The position numbers and the translations under genes were made by a program. Positions 34,975-47,145 of a stretch of DNA of 64,000 bases are shown one piece after another; within the stretch, counting starts at the first letter, position 1, and each line of letters starts with the position of its first letter. The DNA comes from Variovorax sp. E3 (GTDB lineage Bacteria > Pseudomonadota > Gammaproteobacteria > Burkholderiales > Burkholderiaceae_C). Location of the stretch: contig NZ_MOWM01000009.1 in NCBI RefSeq assembly GCF_016082275.1, positions 1 to 64,000 on the forward strand, written 5' to 3'. The notes beneath the pieces are model-generated. The model was not told the origin of the DNA and made no database searches. It saw only the letters and a program-made list of their open reading frames with translations.

Positions 34975-35771
34975 ATGAGCGCACAAGGTCGCTTTGGATG
35001 CGAAGGACGATGCTGCGAAAAGTCTGTGAGCACAGAGGGCGCCAGCGTTCTGGCCGAGCCGGCGCGAAGCGACGTGCAAAGGGACATCCGCGATGCACTC
35101 GAACAAGTCACCGACCTGCAGGCGTTGTTCGACGTGGTGGCGCGCGGGGCGCGCAGGCTGGGGTTCGAGCAATGCGCCTACGGGCTGTGCCTCGGCCTGC
35201 CGTTCACGAACCCGAAGACGCTCATCATCAGCAACTATGACGCGCGGTGGCAGCGTCGCTACTGCGACGCGGGGTACCTGCGCATCGATCCGACCGTCGC
35301 GCACGGCATGCGCTCGGACAGTCCGCTGATCTGGAGCAACGAGCTTTTCCGGCATGCGCCTCAGCTGTGGTCGGAGGCACGGTCGTTCGACCTGCGGGTG
35401 GGATGGGCGCAGTCGCGCTTTGGCGCAGCCGGTACCGTGGGCATGCTGTCGGTCGCACGCTCGCATGATGCGCTGTCGACCGCGGAAATGGCGGCCCGCG
35501 ACGCAGCCTGCGGTGGCTGGTCATCGCCGCTCACTTCAAGCTGTCCGCGGCGCTTTGCCGTGTGCATGGTGTCGAACGACCGGCGCTGACGGCGCGCGAA
35601 GCGGAGGTGCTGCGCTGGACTGCCGACGGCAAGACCTGCGAGGAGGTCGCGCTGCTTCTTCGCATCTCGGTGAACACCGTCAAATTCCACGTCCGCAACG
35701 CGGTCGAGAAATTGAGCGTGGCGAACAAGACCGCTGCTGCGGCAAACGCCGTCGCACTGGGCCTGCTGTGA
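34975..35771 (+). pseudogene. LuxR-family quorum-sensing regulator, frameshifted
   Basis: The first 178 residues form an autoinducer-binding domain with the conserved W, Y and D: YDARWQRRYCDAGYLRIDPT, then IWSNELF. From 35508 another frame continues LRWLVIAAHFKLSAALCRVH and then the LuxR helix-turn-helix LTAREAEVLRWTADGKTCEE...SVNTVKFHVRNAVEKL, ending at 35771. One lost base near 35507 explains the break; repaired, the product is about 264 residues, slightly longer than usual owing to an N-terminal extension. It converges with luxI, the classic pair layout. As printed the protein has no DNA-binding domain. Confidence 0.88.
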
Positions 35772-35780
35772 GGCGACGGG

Positions 35781-35793
35781 GCGCGTTTCGCGC
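35781..35793. terminator. Hairpin between luxR and luxI
   Basis: GCGCG-TTT-CGCGC is a perfect hairpin 10 bp after the luxR stop, in the 99 bp convergent gap. Longer GGCGACGG/CCGTCGCGCC arms flank it. No T tract; possible bidirectional terminator. Confidence 0.3.
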
Positions 35794-35870
35794 AGACGTG
35801 CGGCAGTGCCGTCGCGCCTTGCTTGCGTCCCAACTCACCAGCGCGCATCGTCCGTGCGTGTTCACCGGGC

Positions 35871-36461
35871 TCACGCGCTGACACGCGCGCGATGCGCCAG
35901 GGAGGGCGCAAGTTCGATGCGACAAGCAAACAGCCCATGCCGGCCCAGGCACACCGGAGGCGCAAGGCGCGTGGCCGTGATGCCTGCGCGCGCGAGCATC
36001 CGCTCGATGCCCAGCGGCGACACGGTCACCAGCTGCTGCACGCCTGCTGCGCAAGCGATCTTCATGACGCTGTCGAGCAGCGCGAGCGCGTCGGCCGATG
36101 CACCGAAGCGGGCATTCGCGGGGCGCGGCGCATCGGGGTCGATCGCGGCAAAGCGCGACAGCTCCCAGACGCGGGCGCTGCGCACGGGCGCCTGGCCCCC
36201 AAGAAGCTCGGGAAACTCGTCGGCCAGCAGGTACGGGCGCTCGGTGGGCAGCAGGCGTGCCATGCCGCGCACGCTGCCGCCGTCGTCGTCGAGCGCAAGC
36301 ACATACCGGGTGTCTCGCCGGTCGAAGCGGTCGAGCTCGAGGCGTCCGCGCGGATGAAGCTTCCATCCCAGCATCTGCACGAAGACCCGGTATCGATAGT
36401 GCGCCATGTCGAAGAGCGTTGCCGCGGGCAACGTCTCTGCCGTGCCTGTCACGATCTTCAT
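35871..36461 (-). CDS. Acyl-homoserine-lactone synthase (LuxI family)
   Basis: Makes an N-acyl-homoserine lactone signal from S-adenosylmethionine and an acyl carrier. The 196-residue protein keeps the invariant pattern: HYRYRVFVQMLGW, ELDRFDRRDTRYVLAL, GMARLLPTERPYLLADEFPE and VWELSRFA. The ATG follows TGGAGGGTCTC. It is convergent with a luxR gene 99 bp away and has a lux-box-like dyad 57 bp upstream of the start. Acyl-chain length cannot be read. Confidence 0.93.
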   Translation of the reverse strand: MKIVTGTAETLPAATLFDMAHYRYRVFVQMLGWKLHPRGRLELDRFDRRDTRYVLALDDDGGSVRGMARLLPTERPYLLADEFPELLGGQAPVRSARVWELSRFAAIDPDAPRPANARFGASADALALLDSVMKIACAAGVQQLVTVSPLGIERMLARAGITATRLAPPVCLGRHGLFACRIELAPSLAHRARVSA

Positions 36462-36517
36462 GAGACCCTCCAGTTGGCTGTGACAGGGTCATTACAAGCA
36501 AAGCGCGCGGCGCTCAA

Positions 36518-36537
36518 AACTACCCGAATGGGCAGGT
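36518..36537 (-). promoter_or_regulatory. Candidate lux box upstream of luxI
   Basis: On the plus strand AACTACCCGAATGGGCAGGT, 20 bp, with dyad symmetry at 6 of 8 positions per arm; on the minus strand it begins ACCTGCCC, like the ACCTG start of many lux boxes. Its distance to the luxI ATG is right for positive autoregulation. The rest of 36462-36970 (509 bp) holds no recognisable gene and also contains the leader of the XRE regulator. Confidence 0.5.
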
Positions 36538-36970
36538 CGTGATGCTGCACGGCGCGCGCGCCGGGATCCTCGCGCAGCGTCCTTCGGTTGCGGGACTTGC
36601 ATGAGATGGCGCCGCCTGCCGCTGCGCATGGACCGGTTTCCAGGGCGAGCGCGCTGGCACCATCGCGCGCGGCAGCAAGCGCGGGCGGATCGGCCTTCCT
36701 TGCACCGCATGCAACGCTTGCTGCAGTGCCGGCCAGCAGGAATGATCCTTGCCCCATGACCATACCGCGACACCATCCTTGCCATCCTCGCGATGGGTTT
36801 GCCGGAAGAGGCTGCGCGCATCGACCTGCTCGCACTCCAGAGCGGCAGCCCGCAGGAAGGGGCACCGGCTTTGCCGCAGCGTTGCGGCTGATTCGTCCAC
36901 GGGCGTTGCCGGGAAGGCGCCGGCATGCGCGAACCCTGCCGCATGCAGGCGCATGCGTGGAGAGTCTGCC

Positions 36971-37645
36971 GTGAGCCGCAAGCAACGCGCGTCGCCCTTT
37001 CCCACCGCCAGCGTGTTCAAGCTGCCGCTGCGCATCTCCTCCGCCTCGGTCAGGCCCGCGCCGTCGCAGCCGCCACGCAGTGAACCTGCCTCGTTGCTCG
37101 GCCTGCAGATTCGGGCGCTGCGCAAGGCCGCGCTCACCAGCGGCGGCGAACTTGCGGCACGCGCCGGCGTCTCGCGCTCGATGCTCTCGCGGGTTGAACG
37201 CGGCCTGGCGTCGCCCTCGGTGGAGACGCTCGAGCGCATTGCGCAGGGCCTGGGGGTCTCAATCTCGCAGTTCTTCGCTGCACGCGCGCCGCGCGAGATC
37301 TTCTTTCATGTGCCGGCGGGGCGCGGCTTGCCGCTGGACCGAGCGCTCACGCACGCGCGCATTCGCCACGAGCTTCTGGGGCGACTGCGCTCGGGCGATC
37401 TGAATGTGATGCCCTGCCTGGTCTGTGTTGACGCGCCGTTCCAGACGCCGGAAATGGTCCGGCACGAGGGCCTGAAGTTCATCTACGTGCTCGGCGGCAG
37501 CGCGCAATACCGCCATGGTGCCAGGCAGATCACGGTGAGTCCCGGCGACGCCTTGCTGTTCGATGCCAACGTCGAGCACGGCATCGTCGCAACGCAGGAT
37601 CTGCCGCTGCGCTACCTTTACGCGGCCTTCTCTTTGCGCGACTGA
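36971..37645 (+). CDS. XRE-family regulator with cupin domain
   Basis: A 224-residue regulator. The N-terminal helix-turn-helix is LRKAALTSGGELAARAGVSR, SMLSRVERGLASPSVETLER; the C-terminal half is a small-molecule-binding cupin (HEGLKFIYVLGGSAQYRHG, VSPGDALLFDANVEHGI). Start GTG 36971 is preceded by GTGGAGAG; an upstream extension to 36749 is low-complexity and unlikely. Such proteins control amino acid, polyamine or sugar metabolism. It diverges from luxI and converges with the EamA gene. Confidence 0.87.
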   Translation: MSRKQRASPFPTASVFKLPLRISSASVRPAPSQPPRSEPASLLGLQIRALRKAALTSGGELAARAGVSRSMLSRVERGLASPSVETLERIAQGLGVSISQFFAARAPREIFFHVPAGRGLPLDRALTHARIRHELLGRLRSGDLNVMPCLVCVDAPFQTPEMVRHEGLKFIYVLGGSAQYRHGARQITVSPGDALLFDANVEHGIVATQDLPLRYLYAAFSLRD

Positions 37646-37756
37646 CTCCCCGGCCGCGGTTGCCGCATGACCCGGTGGGAGGAAAGAAGCAACAAGCGCG
37701 GCGCGTGCGGCGGGACGCCGATGCCGTCCTTGCCGGGCCGGGACCACCGCGCGGGG

Positions 37757-38615
37757 TCACGCGGGGCGGGCACCGCGCAGGTTGGAGATCCCGGCGACAG
37801 CGATCACCGCGATGCCCAGCAAGGTGACCGGGTCAGGCACGTCGCCCCAGACGAGATAGGCCAGCAAGCTGGCCCACACGAGGATGCTGTAGCGAAAGGG
37901 CGCCACCAGCGCCAGATCCGTTCGGCGGCACGCCGCGATCAGCGCATAGTTTCCGGCCGCGGCGCAGGCGGCCGCGCCCAGCAGGGCCAACGTCTCGCGT
38001 CGCATCAGCGGATGCCATGTCTCATGCAGGGCAAGGCCCAGCAGCGGGGCTGCCGCACAGACCGCTGCTGTCGTGGCGACGGCGACCGTGGCGGTCGATA
38101 CCGATGGCGGCAGACGGCGCGTCACCACGTCCCTGGCGGCCAGCGAGATGGCGCACAGGACCGCCAACGTGAGACCGGCGCCATGGGATCGGGCCTGGGG
38201 CCGCATCACGAGCAATGCGCCGAAGAGGCCGGCGAGGACGGCCAGCAGCCGTGCCGGCCGCAGCGGCTCCCACCGCATCAGCATGCTCGCGACGGCCACG
38301 AGCAGAGGCGCGACCATCATGAGCGCGCTGACCGTCGTGAGAGAGGCGCGCGCGAGCGCGAGCACGGAGGTGACGGCTGTACTGACCTCCAGGGCGCAGC
38401 GCAGCAGCACGCCGGGTTCGCGCAGGTCTGCCTTGAGTTGCGTCCCGTCAGGGCGCACGACGATGAGCACGAGGACGCTGGCGGCCACCCCTCGCACCGC
38501 CAGGACCTGACCTGCTGGAAAGGCCTGCAGCGTCAGCTTCACGAGCGTGTCGTTGAGCACATAGCACGCCATCGCGGCCATCATCAGGAGTGGGCCGCGC
38601 CAGGCAGGGGCCTGC

Positions 38616-38623
<8 letters not shown>
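37757..38623 (-). CDS. EamA/DMT-family transporter
   Basis: A 288-residue inner-membrane protein with about ten hydrophobic segments in two EamA repeats (MMAAMACYVLNDTLVKLTLQ; ISLAARDVVTRRLPP). GTG start overlaps the fused pabAB gene by 8 bp, so the two are translationally coupled. The family exports amino acids and metabolites. Coupling to an aminodeoxychorismate synthase suggests export of a product or by-product of that branch. Confidence 0.88.
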
Positions 38624-40745
<2,122 letters not shown>

Positions 40746-41560
40746 GGGGGACTCCAGACGGTGCGAATCAAGCTGCGCATGGTTGGCTCGCGGCGGGGTT
40801 GCTGCAACTGCCGGATCGGGCAGTTGACACTTGAGGCGGCCGCGCCCAGGCTCATCCAACGCGTCGTAAAAGCGTTGACTTGTTTCGGCGCGGCATCCCC
40901 GGGATAGCGTTTGCGCCAGTACGCCCGGTAGCAGATGTCGGTATCGGTGGGTACCGCGTTGTCAGCGCCCGCCAGCACGACGGGCACGCCGCTTGCCTAG
41001 AGCTTCTTCGCATGCCGGTTGAGCGTCCCGGCCCATGGGAGCTCGTGGCCGAATCTCGTCCCCGGTCGTGGATGGGTGTGGGGGCAGACAGAGGCAGCCG
41101 ATCAGCACGCCGTGGACCACCGCCTTGACGCAGTGGCGCTCGAGGGCGTCTTCCATGTCAGCCAGGCCGCGGCCTGTTTCGATCGGCTCGCCTCCGCGTG
41201 AGGACGGCCACGCCGTTCCAAGCGCGTTGCCCGTGAGCGACCCCGCCGTAGCCCGCGCCTCGAAGCGCCACGAGCGGCAGCCTCTCGTTCGGCCTGCCCA
41301 GGCGGCGGAAAGCGCTTCGGTTGCGGGGGCTTTCCTTTCGAGCCGAATGCAGCGGGTTTCGGGTCATCGCGGGACGCGACGTGCAGGGCATCCGAATCCG
41401 AAGCCGCGATGCCGAACCCCTTGAGCGCAACTTCGCCGATCTGCACAAACTCTGGCCCGGGTTTTGCCGCCAGGCTGTGCGACGGGTCTTTGCGTGGCGG
41501 CCGCGCGCTGCCTCGGGATGGGGGCGCGGCAAGGGTAGCGCTCAGACGACGAGCATGACC
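40746..41560. other. 815 bp without a recognisable gene
   Basis: Several short overlapping frames on both strands have GC-driven, Arg/Ala-rich composition and resemble nothing I know. The part up to about 40900 is the leader of pabAB. No repeats or IS ends were seen. It lies between two minus-strand genes and may contain debris, as does the region after recQ. Confidence 0.45.
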
Positions 41561-43327
41561 TCAAGGAGCGGCTGCTGGATTGCGCGAAGCGGCGGTGCCC
41601 TTGCGAGCCGAAGGTCTTCTGCGAGTGACATATGCCGGATGAAAGCTGCGCCGGCTGCCATCCGGGAACGCAACCGTGATGGAACTCGTGTCCGACGCGA
41701 CAACCACACCCGCACCGAATCGCCCGACCTTGACGGCATCGCTCGCCGCGAATTGGGTGCTGCCGCGCACCGTGGCCGTGGCTGTTTGCTGCTCCTCGGT
41801 CACGAGGATCGGGCTTGCCATCTCGGCCTCATGGGCCGCGATGCGCCGACAGTTGTCGCAAGTGCCGCAGCGCTTCATCGACGATGCGGCGTCCAGATCG
41901 CTCAAAAGCAGCTGCCAGCGACATTGCCCGGATTGCGCATAGGAGATCATGCGCTCCAGCGTTTCGCGGTCTTGCGCGCGCCTGTTCTTGTCGTCCTCCA
42001 GCATGGCCGCGAAATTGAAGTCGCCCTGTGCGGTCTGCCGTTTGCGAAGCGTGATCTTGCCCTGCCGGTCGACCTTCAATACCTTTTGCGCTCTCATCAA
42101 GGCGAGAGCCGATTGCATCTTGGCGCGGGGACGGCCAAGCGCATCAAGAAGACCGGCGGTGCTCCAACCCGAAGGCTCGGGTGGTGTGGCCAGCAGTTGC
42201 CGGTAGAGGGCATCGAGGTCTTCGAGTTGAGGATACCGGCCCGCAAGGAAGAACTGCTGCACTGCGCGGTCCCTGGTATTGAAAAGCAGCACGCAGCGCG
42301 CGGGACGACCGTCGCGGCCCGCGCGCCCGGCTTCCTGGTAGTACGCGTGAATGCTGGACGGCATCTGACAGTGCAACACGAAGCGAATGTCGGGTTTGTC
42401 GATGCCCATGCCGAATGCATTGGTGGCCACCATGATACGGATCGCGCCCGACATGAATGCCTCCTGTGCATCGCCGCGTTCACGCGCGCCAAGCTTGCCG
42501 TGGTAGATCGCGACCGATTCGTCGTGTGCCTTCAGAGCCTCAAAGGCTTACTGCGCGATCTTGACGGTGGCCGCATAGACGATGCCGCAGCCCGGCGTCT
42601 GCTGAGCGAACTGGGCGACACGCCGCAGTCTTTCCTTTTCATCGACCATCTGTTCCACGGCGAAGTGAAGGTTTTCCCGGTACGCGCCCGTGTCGATCAA
42701 TCCGGACCTCGGAATGCGCAGATGCTTCATGATGTCGCGGGCCACGTCGTCACCCGCCGTGGCCGTGAGCGCCAGCACGGATGGTTGACCGAGCGCCTGC
42801 AGCGCGGGACCGATCTCCAGGAACGCGGGCCTGAAGTCATGGCCCCACTGGGAGATGCAATGGGCCTCATCAACCGCGACCAGGCGCACGGGATGGGCAC
42901 GCAGGCGCTGGATGAAGGCCGGGTCGCAAAGCCGTTCGGGCGTGGTCAGCACGATGTGTGCGCTGCCGTCCTTGATGGCGAGTTCGGCCTGCGCCAGTTC
43001 TGCAGCATTCAGCGCGCTGTGGACCTGGATGGCTGCGATGCCCTGACGCTGCAATTTGTCGCACTGGTCTTTCATCAACGCGATGAGTGGCGACACCACG
43101 ACGGTGCGTCCCGGGAGTACCACTGCTGGCAGCTGATAGCACAGGGATTTGCCCGCCCCTGTGGGCATCACCGCCAGTGTGGGAAGACCTGCCATGACCC
43201 GTTCGATGACCTGCGCCTGCCCGATGCGCAGGTGGGTGTGACCAAAGACGCTTCGCAGCGTATGACGCAGGCGTTCGTCGAGCGACCTCTGTGATTCATG
43301 GGGCGCTTGGGCGATTGCGCCAGACAT
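41561..43327 (-). pseudogene. recQ: RecQ DNA helicase interrupted by a stop codon
   Basis: ATP-dependent 3'-5' helicase. The N-terminal part has Walker A MPTGAGKS, DEAH box VAVDEAHCISQWGHDFRP and motif III ALTATAGDD. An in-frame TAA at 42550-42548 interrupts it after residue 259 (TVKIAQ-stop-AFEALK), yet the same frame continues with the conserved VATNAFGMGIDKPDIRFV, the arginine-rich AGRAGRDG motif and the zinc site CGTCDNCRR. A Tudor/KOW-like tail (GRFGAGVV...FPDGSRRSF) ends the protein. Without the stop the product would be 588 residues. The break separates the two helicase lobes, so the gene as printed is inactive unless the stop is an error. Confidence 0.9.
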
Positions 43328-43605
43328 TAGTCGTTCTCCTCGTCGTTGGTGTCGTCGCTCCCAAGCTCCAGTTCGTGGGCGTTTGCCGCCACCTCGGCGG
43401 CGGCGTCCGGAAGCACGCCCACGCGGTCGGGAAGGATGTCCGCGTGCGTTGGTTCCTCGATGGCTGCTTTGCCCGCAGCGCGGCCTTCGGTGCCTGCGGC
43501 GTCGCTGCCACTGTCACTGGAATCGCTGGGGCCCAGGCTGTCCACATCGACGCCCTTGTGTTCGACGGGCGGAAGGGTGCCGCCCAGAATGCTGCTCGTT
43601 GCCAT
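43327..43605 (-). CDS. Small acidic hypothetical protein
   Basis: A 92-residue, strongly acidic, Ser/Asp/Glu-rich protein (MATSSILGGTLPPVEHKG ... ELELGSDDTNDEEND), probably disordered. AAAGGAGCATGAA lies before the ATG. Its stop codon shares one base with the recQ start (TAATG), so it likely leads recQ in one transcript. No family recognised. Confidence 0.65.
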   Translation of the reverse strand: MATSSILGGTLPPVEHKGVDVDSLGPSDSSDSGSDAAGTEGRAAGKAAIEEPTHADILPDRVGVLPDAAAEVAANAHELELGSDDTNDEEND

Positions 43606-43858
43606 TTCATGCTCCTTTGCTGAATCGGTGTCACCACCCTGGCCGTTTCTGATCGGGAGCAAAGTAGGAGCGGGGCGCGTCCGGAACGCTGCGGTGTTCT
43701 GCCTTGATGTGCTGTTGCGCGCTGGTGGGTCGTGGAAGCAGGATCGCCCTGTGCCGCACACTCGCGGCCGCAGGCGTCTCGTTGCCAGGGGCAGTCCGTG
43801 CGGGAAGGGCTTGGCGCCGGCGGGGTGCGCTGTGGACCGGGGCCACCGCGGGCCGAAC

Positions 43859-44368
43859 TCACGCCCTTGGCTGGCGCCTCAGCACGGTGAGTTGGCCATC
43901 GCGCTCGAGGGTCGCGCGCGCGACGTCGGAGAGCGACGCGTCGCCCAGTTGCTGGCGTATCGCCTCTTCGAGGTTGCGCCGCGAAACCAGCGCTTGATGC
44001 ATGGCGTCCTCGTCGAGGTGGCCGTTGTTCAGCAGCACGATTTCGTGTCCGTTGACGAGGTCCTCGAAGCGTGGCCAACGGCTGCTACCCAAGGCCACGG
44101 CGCGGTGCACGAGGACCAACGCGGCACCTGCGGCCATGGTGCTCCAAAAAGGAGATGCCCCCACCACTGCACGGCCCAGTACAGCGCCCAGCAAGACGGT
44201 GATGCATGCGTCGAACGCGCTATGCTGGCCGAACGAGCGGCGCCCGGAAGCACGGATCAGGGCGAGCGTGATGAAGAAGACCGCGACGGCTCTGGCCGCC
44301 ATCTGCCACACCTCAAGCTCAGAGCCGTGTCCGAACAGCCAAGCGGCAAATTGCATCGTCGCGTGCAT
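43859..44368 (-). CDS. DUF421 (YcaP/YetF-like) membrane protein
   Basis: A 169-residue protein with three N-terminal membrane segments followed by a small cytoplasmic domain. ITLALIRASGRRSFGQHSAFD and the later GHEIVLLNNGHLDEDAMHQA, SRRNLEEAIRQQL match DUF421. Function is poorly known; relatives are linked to envelope stress and spore or cell resistance. It stands alone between the recQ pair and gene debris. The 44369-44892 stretch upstream contains no recognisable gene. Confidence 0.85.
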   Translation of the reverse strand: MHATMQFAAWLFGHGSELEVWQMAARAVAVFFITLALIRASGRRSFGQHSAFDACITVLLGAVLGRAVVGASPFWSTMAAGAALVLVHRAVALGSSRWPRFEDLVNGHEIVLLNNGHLDEDAMHQALVSRRNLEEAIRQQLGDASLSDVARATLERDGQLTVLRRQPRA

Positions 44369-44892
44369 GGGATCTCTTCGCGGACTTGGTGGCTACCGCG
44401 AAGTTCGCTGTTCCAAAGTTCTGCCCTGAGGCCTCAGGGCCGGGGTTTGCTCGATCGGGACGCCGGCTGCGCATCGCTGACTTTCTTCTTCGCGGTTCAC
44501 TGGGCAGCTCGGCTGGCGTGCGGCCGTCAGGATTTGTTCCGGTCGTCGGCTCGGGTGTCTTGGAGGGACTGCCCGCCGAATGAACTCCTCTTCGCTGTGC
44601 CATCGCTGTCTCCGTGGAAATCAATGCGGCAAACATCGCGCGTTGCCAGCCAACGCGTGTAGGCAGGGGCCGCTTTCTCCTTGAAGAAGCTTCCGAATGT
44701 GGATGCGGAGGGTCGTGGATCGCCGGGCATTCTGTTCGGGCATGCCGGGCTGCGGCATGGGCCGCGCGCTCCGCGTGCTGTTGGGCCTGCCGGTGCGAGG
44801 GGCCGATGGAACGTTGGCAGCCGTCATGCGCACGGCGATGGCTCGCCCCTTTCTGCTGGCGGCCGGTGGGTCGATGTCTGACCTCGGGCGCG

Positions 44893-45273
44893 ACATTGCA
44901 GCTTGCGTCGTCGTCTTGGGTGCCTGCGCGACTGGGCAAGCGCGTGTCGGTCGCGCCGCTGCGCAAGCACGCCCTCTACGAGATCCTGATGGCACAGGGT
45001 GTGAAGTTTGGGCGAGTGATCCAGGAGATCACTGCGGAGGTGGCCGATCCTGCGCGCGCGCGCCTGCTGAACGTCGAAATCGGCGCGCCGCTGCTGAAAA
45101 TGGTGCGCCTGCTGCACGACCTCGACGCGCAGCCGGTGCAGCACCTCACGGTGTCAATGACCGCCGAGCGCAGCCGCGTGCTCATGGACATCCCTGGCGA
45201 GACCATCAACACGCTCACCGCCGGGCAACTGGTGCACGAAGTCCATCCCGCGAGGTCACCGCGAACCGCCTGA
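44893..45273 (+). pseudogene. GntR/UTRA regulator, C-terminal fragment
   Basis: The frame reads ARLGKRVSVAPLRKHALYEI, then GVKFGRVIQEITAEVADPAR, GAPLLKMVRLLHDLD, PVQHLTVSMTAERSRVLMD, a nearly complete UTRA ligand-binding domain of a GntR/HutC-family repressor. The N-terminal winged helix is missing: sequence before 44893 is unrelated. It is a truncated remnant. Confidence 0.75.
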
Positions 45274-45708
45274 TGCGTTGGGAATGGGGCGCAGCCCGGA
45301 CCGGTACGCTGCCATCCGCTCTCGTTCAGGCTTGCCGAAGGCAGGTACGTGTCGAGCAATTCGTCGAAGAGCGCGGTGCCCGACCGGCTGCGAAGGAGGG
45401 AGAAGGCCAAGTAGGGTCGGCCATTTCACTGGATGCAGGTTGACAGCCGGACTTTGCTATCGTGACGAGAAGGCTTATGGTGACTACGGTAGGGCGGCAA
45501 CCGAGGTCGCAGTCGTTGCACGGCGCGACGCAGCCCTCGGCGGGCTTGGGCGGTGCCTTGATGCGAAGCATGATGAGTCAGAGCGTGCGCCATGAATCGC
45601 CGATTCCCCCTCCGTGCTGCCGTGCGATCAGCGGCCGGTAGTCGCCCAGTTCACCGCAGCCATCCCCGCGAATTCGCCAGAGGCAGTGACTTGGCGTCCC
45701 GCGGTGCA

Positions 45709-45792
45709 GACTTCGACGAGATGCATACCGCCGTGCGCGCCATTTCGCGCGGGGAGTTCGTGCTGGTGGTCGACGACGAGCATCGCGAGAAC
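45709..45792 (+). pseudogene. ribB N-terminal fragment
   Basis: Twenty-eight codons (MHTAVRAISRGEFVLVVDDE then HREN) match the start of 3,4-dihydroxy-2-butanone-4-phosphate synthase, whose DDEDREN motif follows the same spacing. Similarity stops abruptly at 45792. No more of ribB is present nearby. The preceding 45274-45708 has no recognisable gene. Confidence 0.6.
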
Positions 45793-45796
45793 GTGG

Positions 45797-46120
45797 GCGC
45801 GCATCACCGACGTTTTCCACAACCCCACGGCCGCGACGATCGATGCCTCGGTGCTCTAGGACACCCATCTCGGCTCCGACAACGGGGGCATCCTTTACCC
45901 CACGCCAGACGCCACGCAAAAGGCATGGAGCGCATGGGACTACAAGTCGAGCGGCAACGGTGTCGGCGGTCGGGACGTCGGCTTCGCATTCGGCACGGCG
46001 GACACTGTCACCTACAAGTCCGCCACGGCACGTGGCACCAGGGACGGCAGCGACGATATCAACTTCAAGTTCAACATCTCGGTCCCGGCAGGCGGCACCG
46101 TCACGCTGAAGAACTTCTAG
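45797..46120 (+). pseudogene. Fragment of a secreted/surface protein domain
   Basis: In a frame shifted from the ribB scrap the DNA reads ITDVFHNPTAATIDASVL, an in-frame TAG at 45857, then THLGSDNGGILYP, AWSAWDYKSSGNGVGGRDVG and INFKFNISVPAGGTVTLKNF to a stop. Gly/Asn/Thr-rich beta-type sequence suggests a piece of a large secreted or surface protein. It has neither start nor signal peptide and is broken inside. Confidence 0.55.
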
Positions 46121-46148
46121 GCGACGGGAAGTTGCTGCCGTGAGTTGA

Positions 46149-47138
46149 CTAGCTGCCCACCGACCGCGCGCGCCGCGGGCGACGGGCCGGCGTCTTCGCA
46201 GCCGACAAGCCGCGCTGCTGTGCGACCTGTTGGGCCGCGTCGGCAAAGTACGCCCGCACGATGGCGAATGCGCGCTCGGCCGCGGGTGCCAGCGTCCGTC
46301 CGGCGTGCCTCACGATGCCTAGCGTCATGTCCAGATCGAGCTTGGGCTCCACGTCGAGGGCCACCATCGTTCCTTCGCCCAAGGCCGAGATCACGGCGAT
46401 GTCGGTGGAGGGGGCAATGGCGTCGCTTGACGTGACCAGCGTGTGGATCGTGTTCACGTCGTCGGTGTTCAGGGCGAAATGATTCTGCAGCGGCATCGAA
46501 AGACCATAGAGCTCTGCAATGCGGTGGATGACCGACTGATCCGCGTATCCCGCCATCACCATCGGATGGGCGGAAAGTTCGGACATGCCGATGCGTTTCC
46601 GCCCGGCCAGCGGATGGCCGGCGCGTGCGAACCAGCCGAAGGTGCTCACATAGGCGGGCTCCGCCACCATGTCCGGCTCGTGCGCCGCCATGCGCACGTC
46701 GCCAATGAAGAAATCGAGCCGCTCCTTGCGCAGCGCGTCGAACAGCACGTCCGAGCTTTGCACCATCGCGCTGAGCCTGAGGCCGGGTGATTCCGCCACG
46801 AGCTTCAGCATCATGAGCGCCAACAGGGAGCGGGCAATGGACGAACCCATGCCGAAGGACAGCGACCCCAACTCGCCCGCGCGCATGAGCGACAGCGACC
46901 GGGCGCCTTCCTTCTCGTCGAAGACGATGCGTCGAGCGCGTTCGACATAGGCGTTGGCATAGGGCGTGGGTCGCAGGCGCCGCCCTTGCCGGTCGAAGAG
47001 CGGCACACCCAGGGCCTCTTCCAGCGCACTCAGGCTGCGCGAGAGGGCCGGCAGGCTCAGGTGCACGCGCTCTGCCGCGGCACTGAGCGAGCCGAGATCC
47101 ATCACGGCTAGGAAATGTCTGAGCTGTCGCGTGTTCAT
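46149..47138 (-). CDS. LysR-type regulator
   Basis: A 329-residue LysR protein. Helix-turn-helix: LRHFLAVMDLGSLSAAAERV, HLSLPALSRSLSALEEALG, then VPLFDRQGRRLRPT. The effector domain follows, and a basic tail (ARRPRRARSVGS) ends it. ATG 47138 is preferred over one at 47162, because the latter lies inside a palindrome that looks like an operator. It is divergent from the glutamine-amidotransferase/M14/MFS genes and probably regulates them. Confidence 0.9.
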   Translation of the reverse strand: MNTRQLRHFLAVMDLGSLSAAAERVHLSLPALSRSLSALEEALGVPLFDRQGRRLRPTPYANAYVERARRIVFDEKEGARSLSLMRAGELGSLSFGMGSSIARSLLALMMLKLVAESPGLRLSAMVQSSDVLFDALRKERLDFFIGDVRMAAHEPDMVAEPAYVSTFGWFARAGHPLAGRKRIGMSELSAHPMVMAGYADQSVIHRIAELYGLSMPLQNHFALNTDDVNTIHTLVTSSDAIAPSTDIAVISALGEGTMVALDVEPKLDLDMTLGIVRHAGRTLAPAAERAFAIVRAYFADAAQQVAQQRGLSAAKTPARRPRRARSVGS

Positions 47139-47145
47139 GTTTTTT

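Noticed and set aside
41321..43294. 657-codon open frame antisense to recQ
   Set aside because: Shadow frame. The minus strand encodes a recognisable, if interrupted, RecQ.
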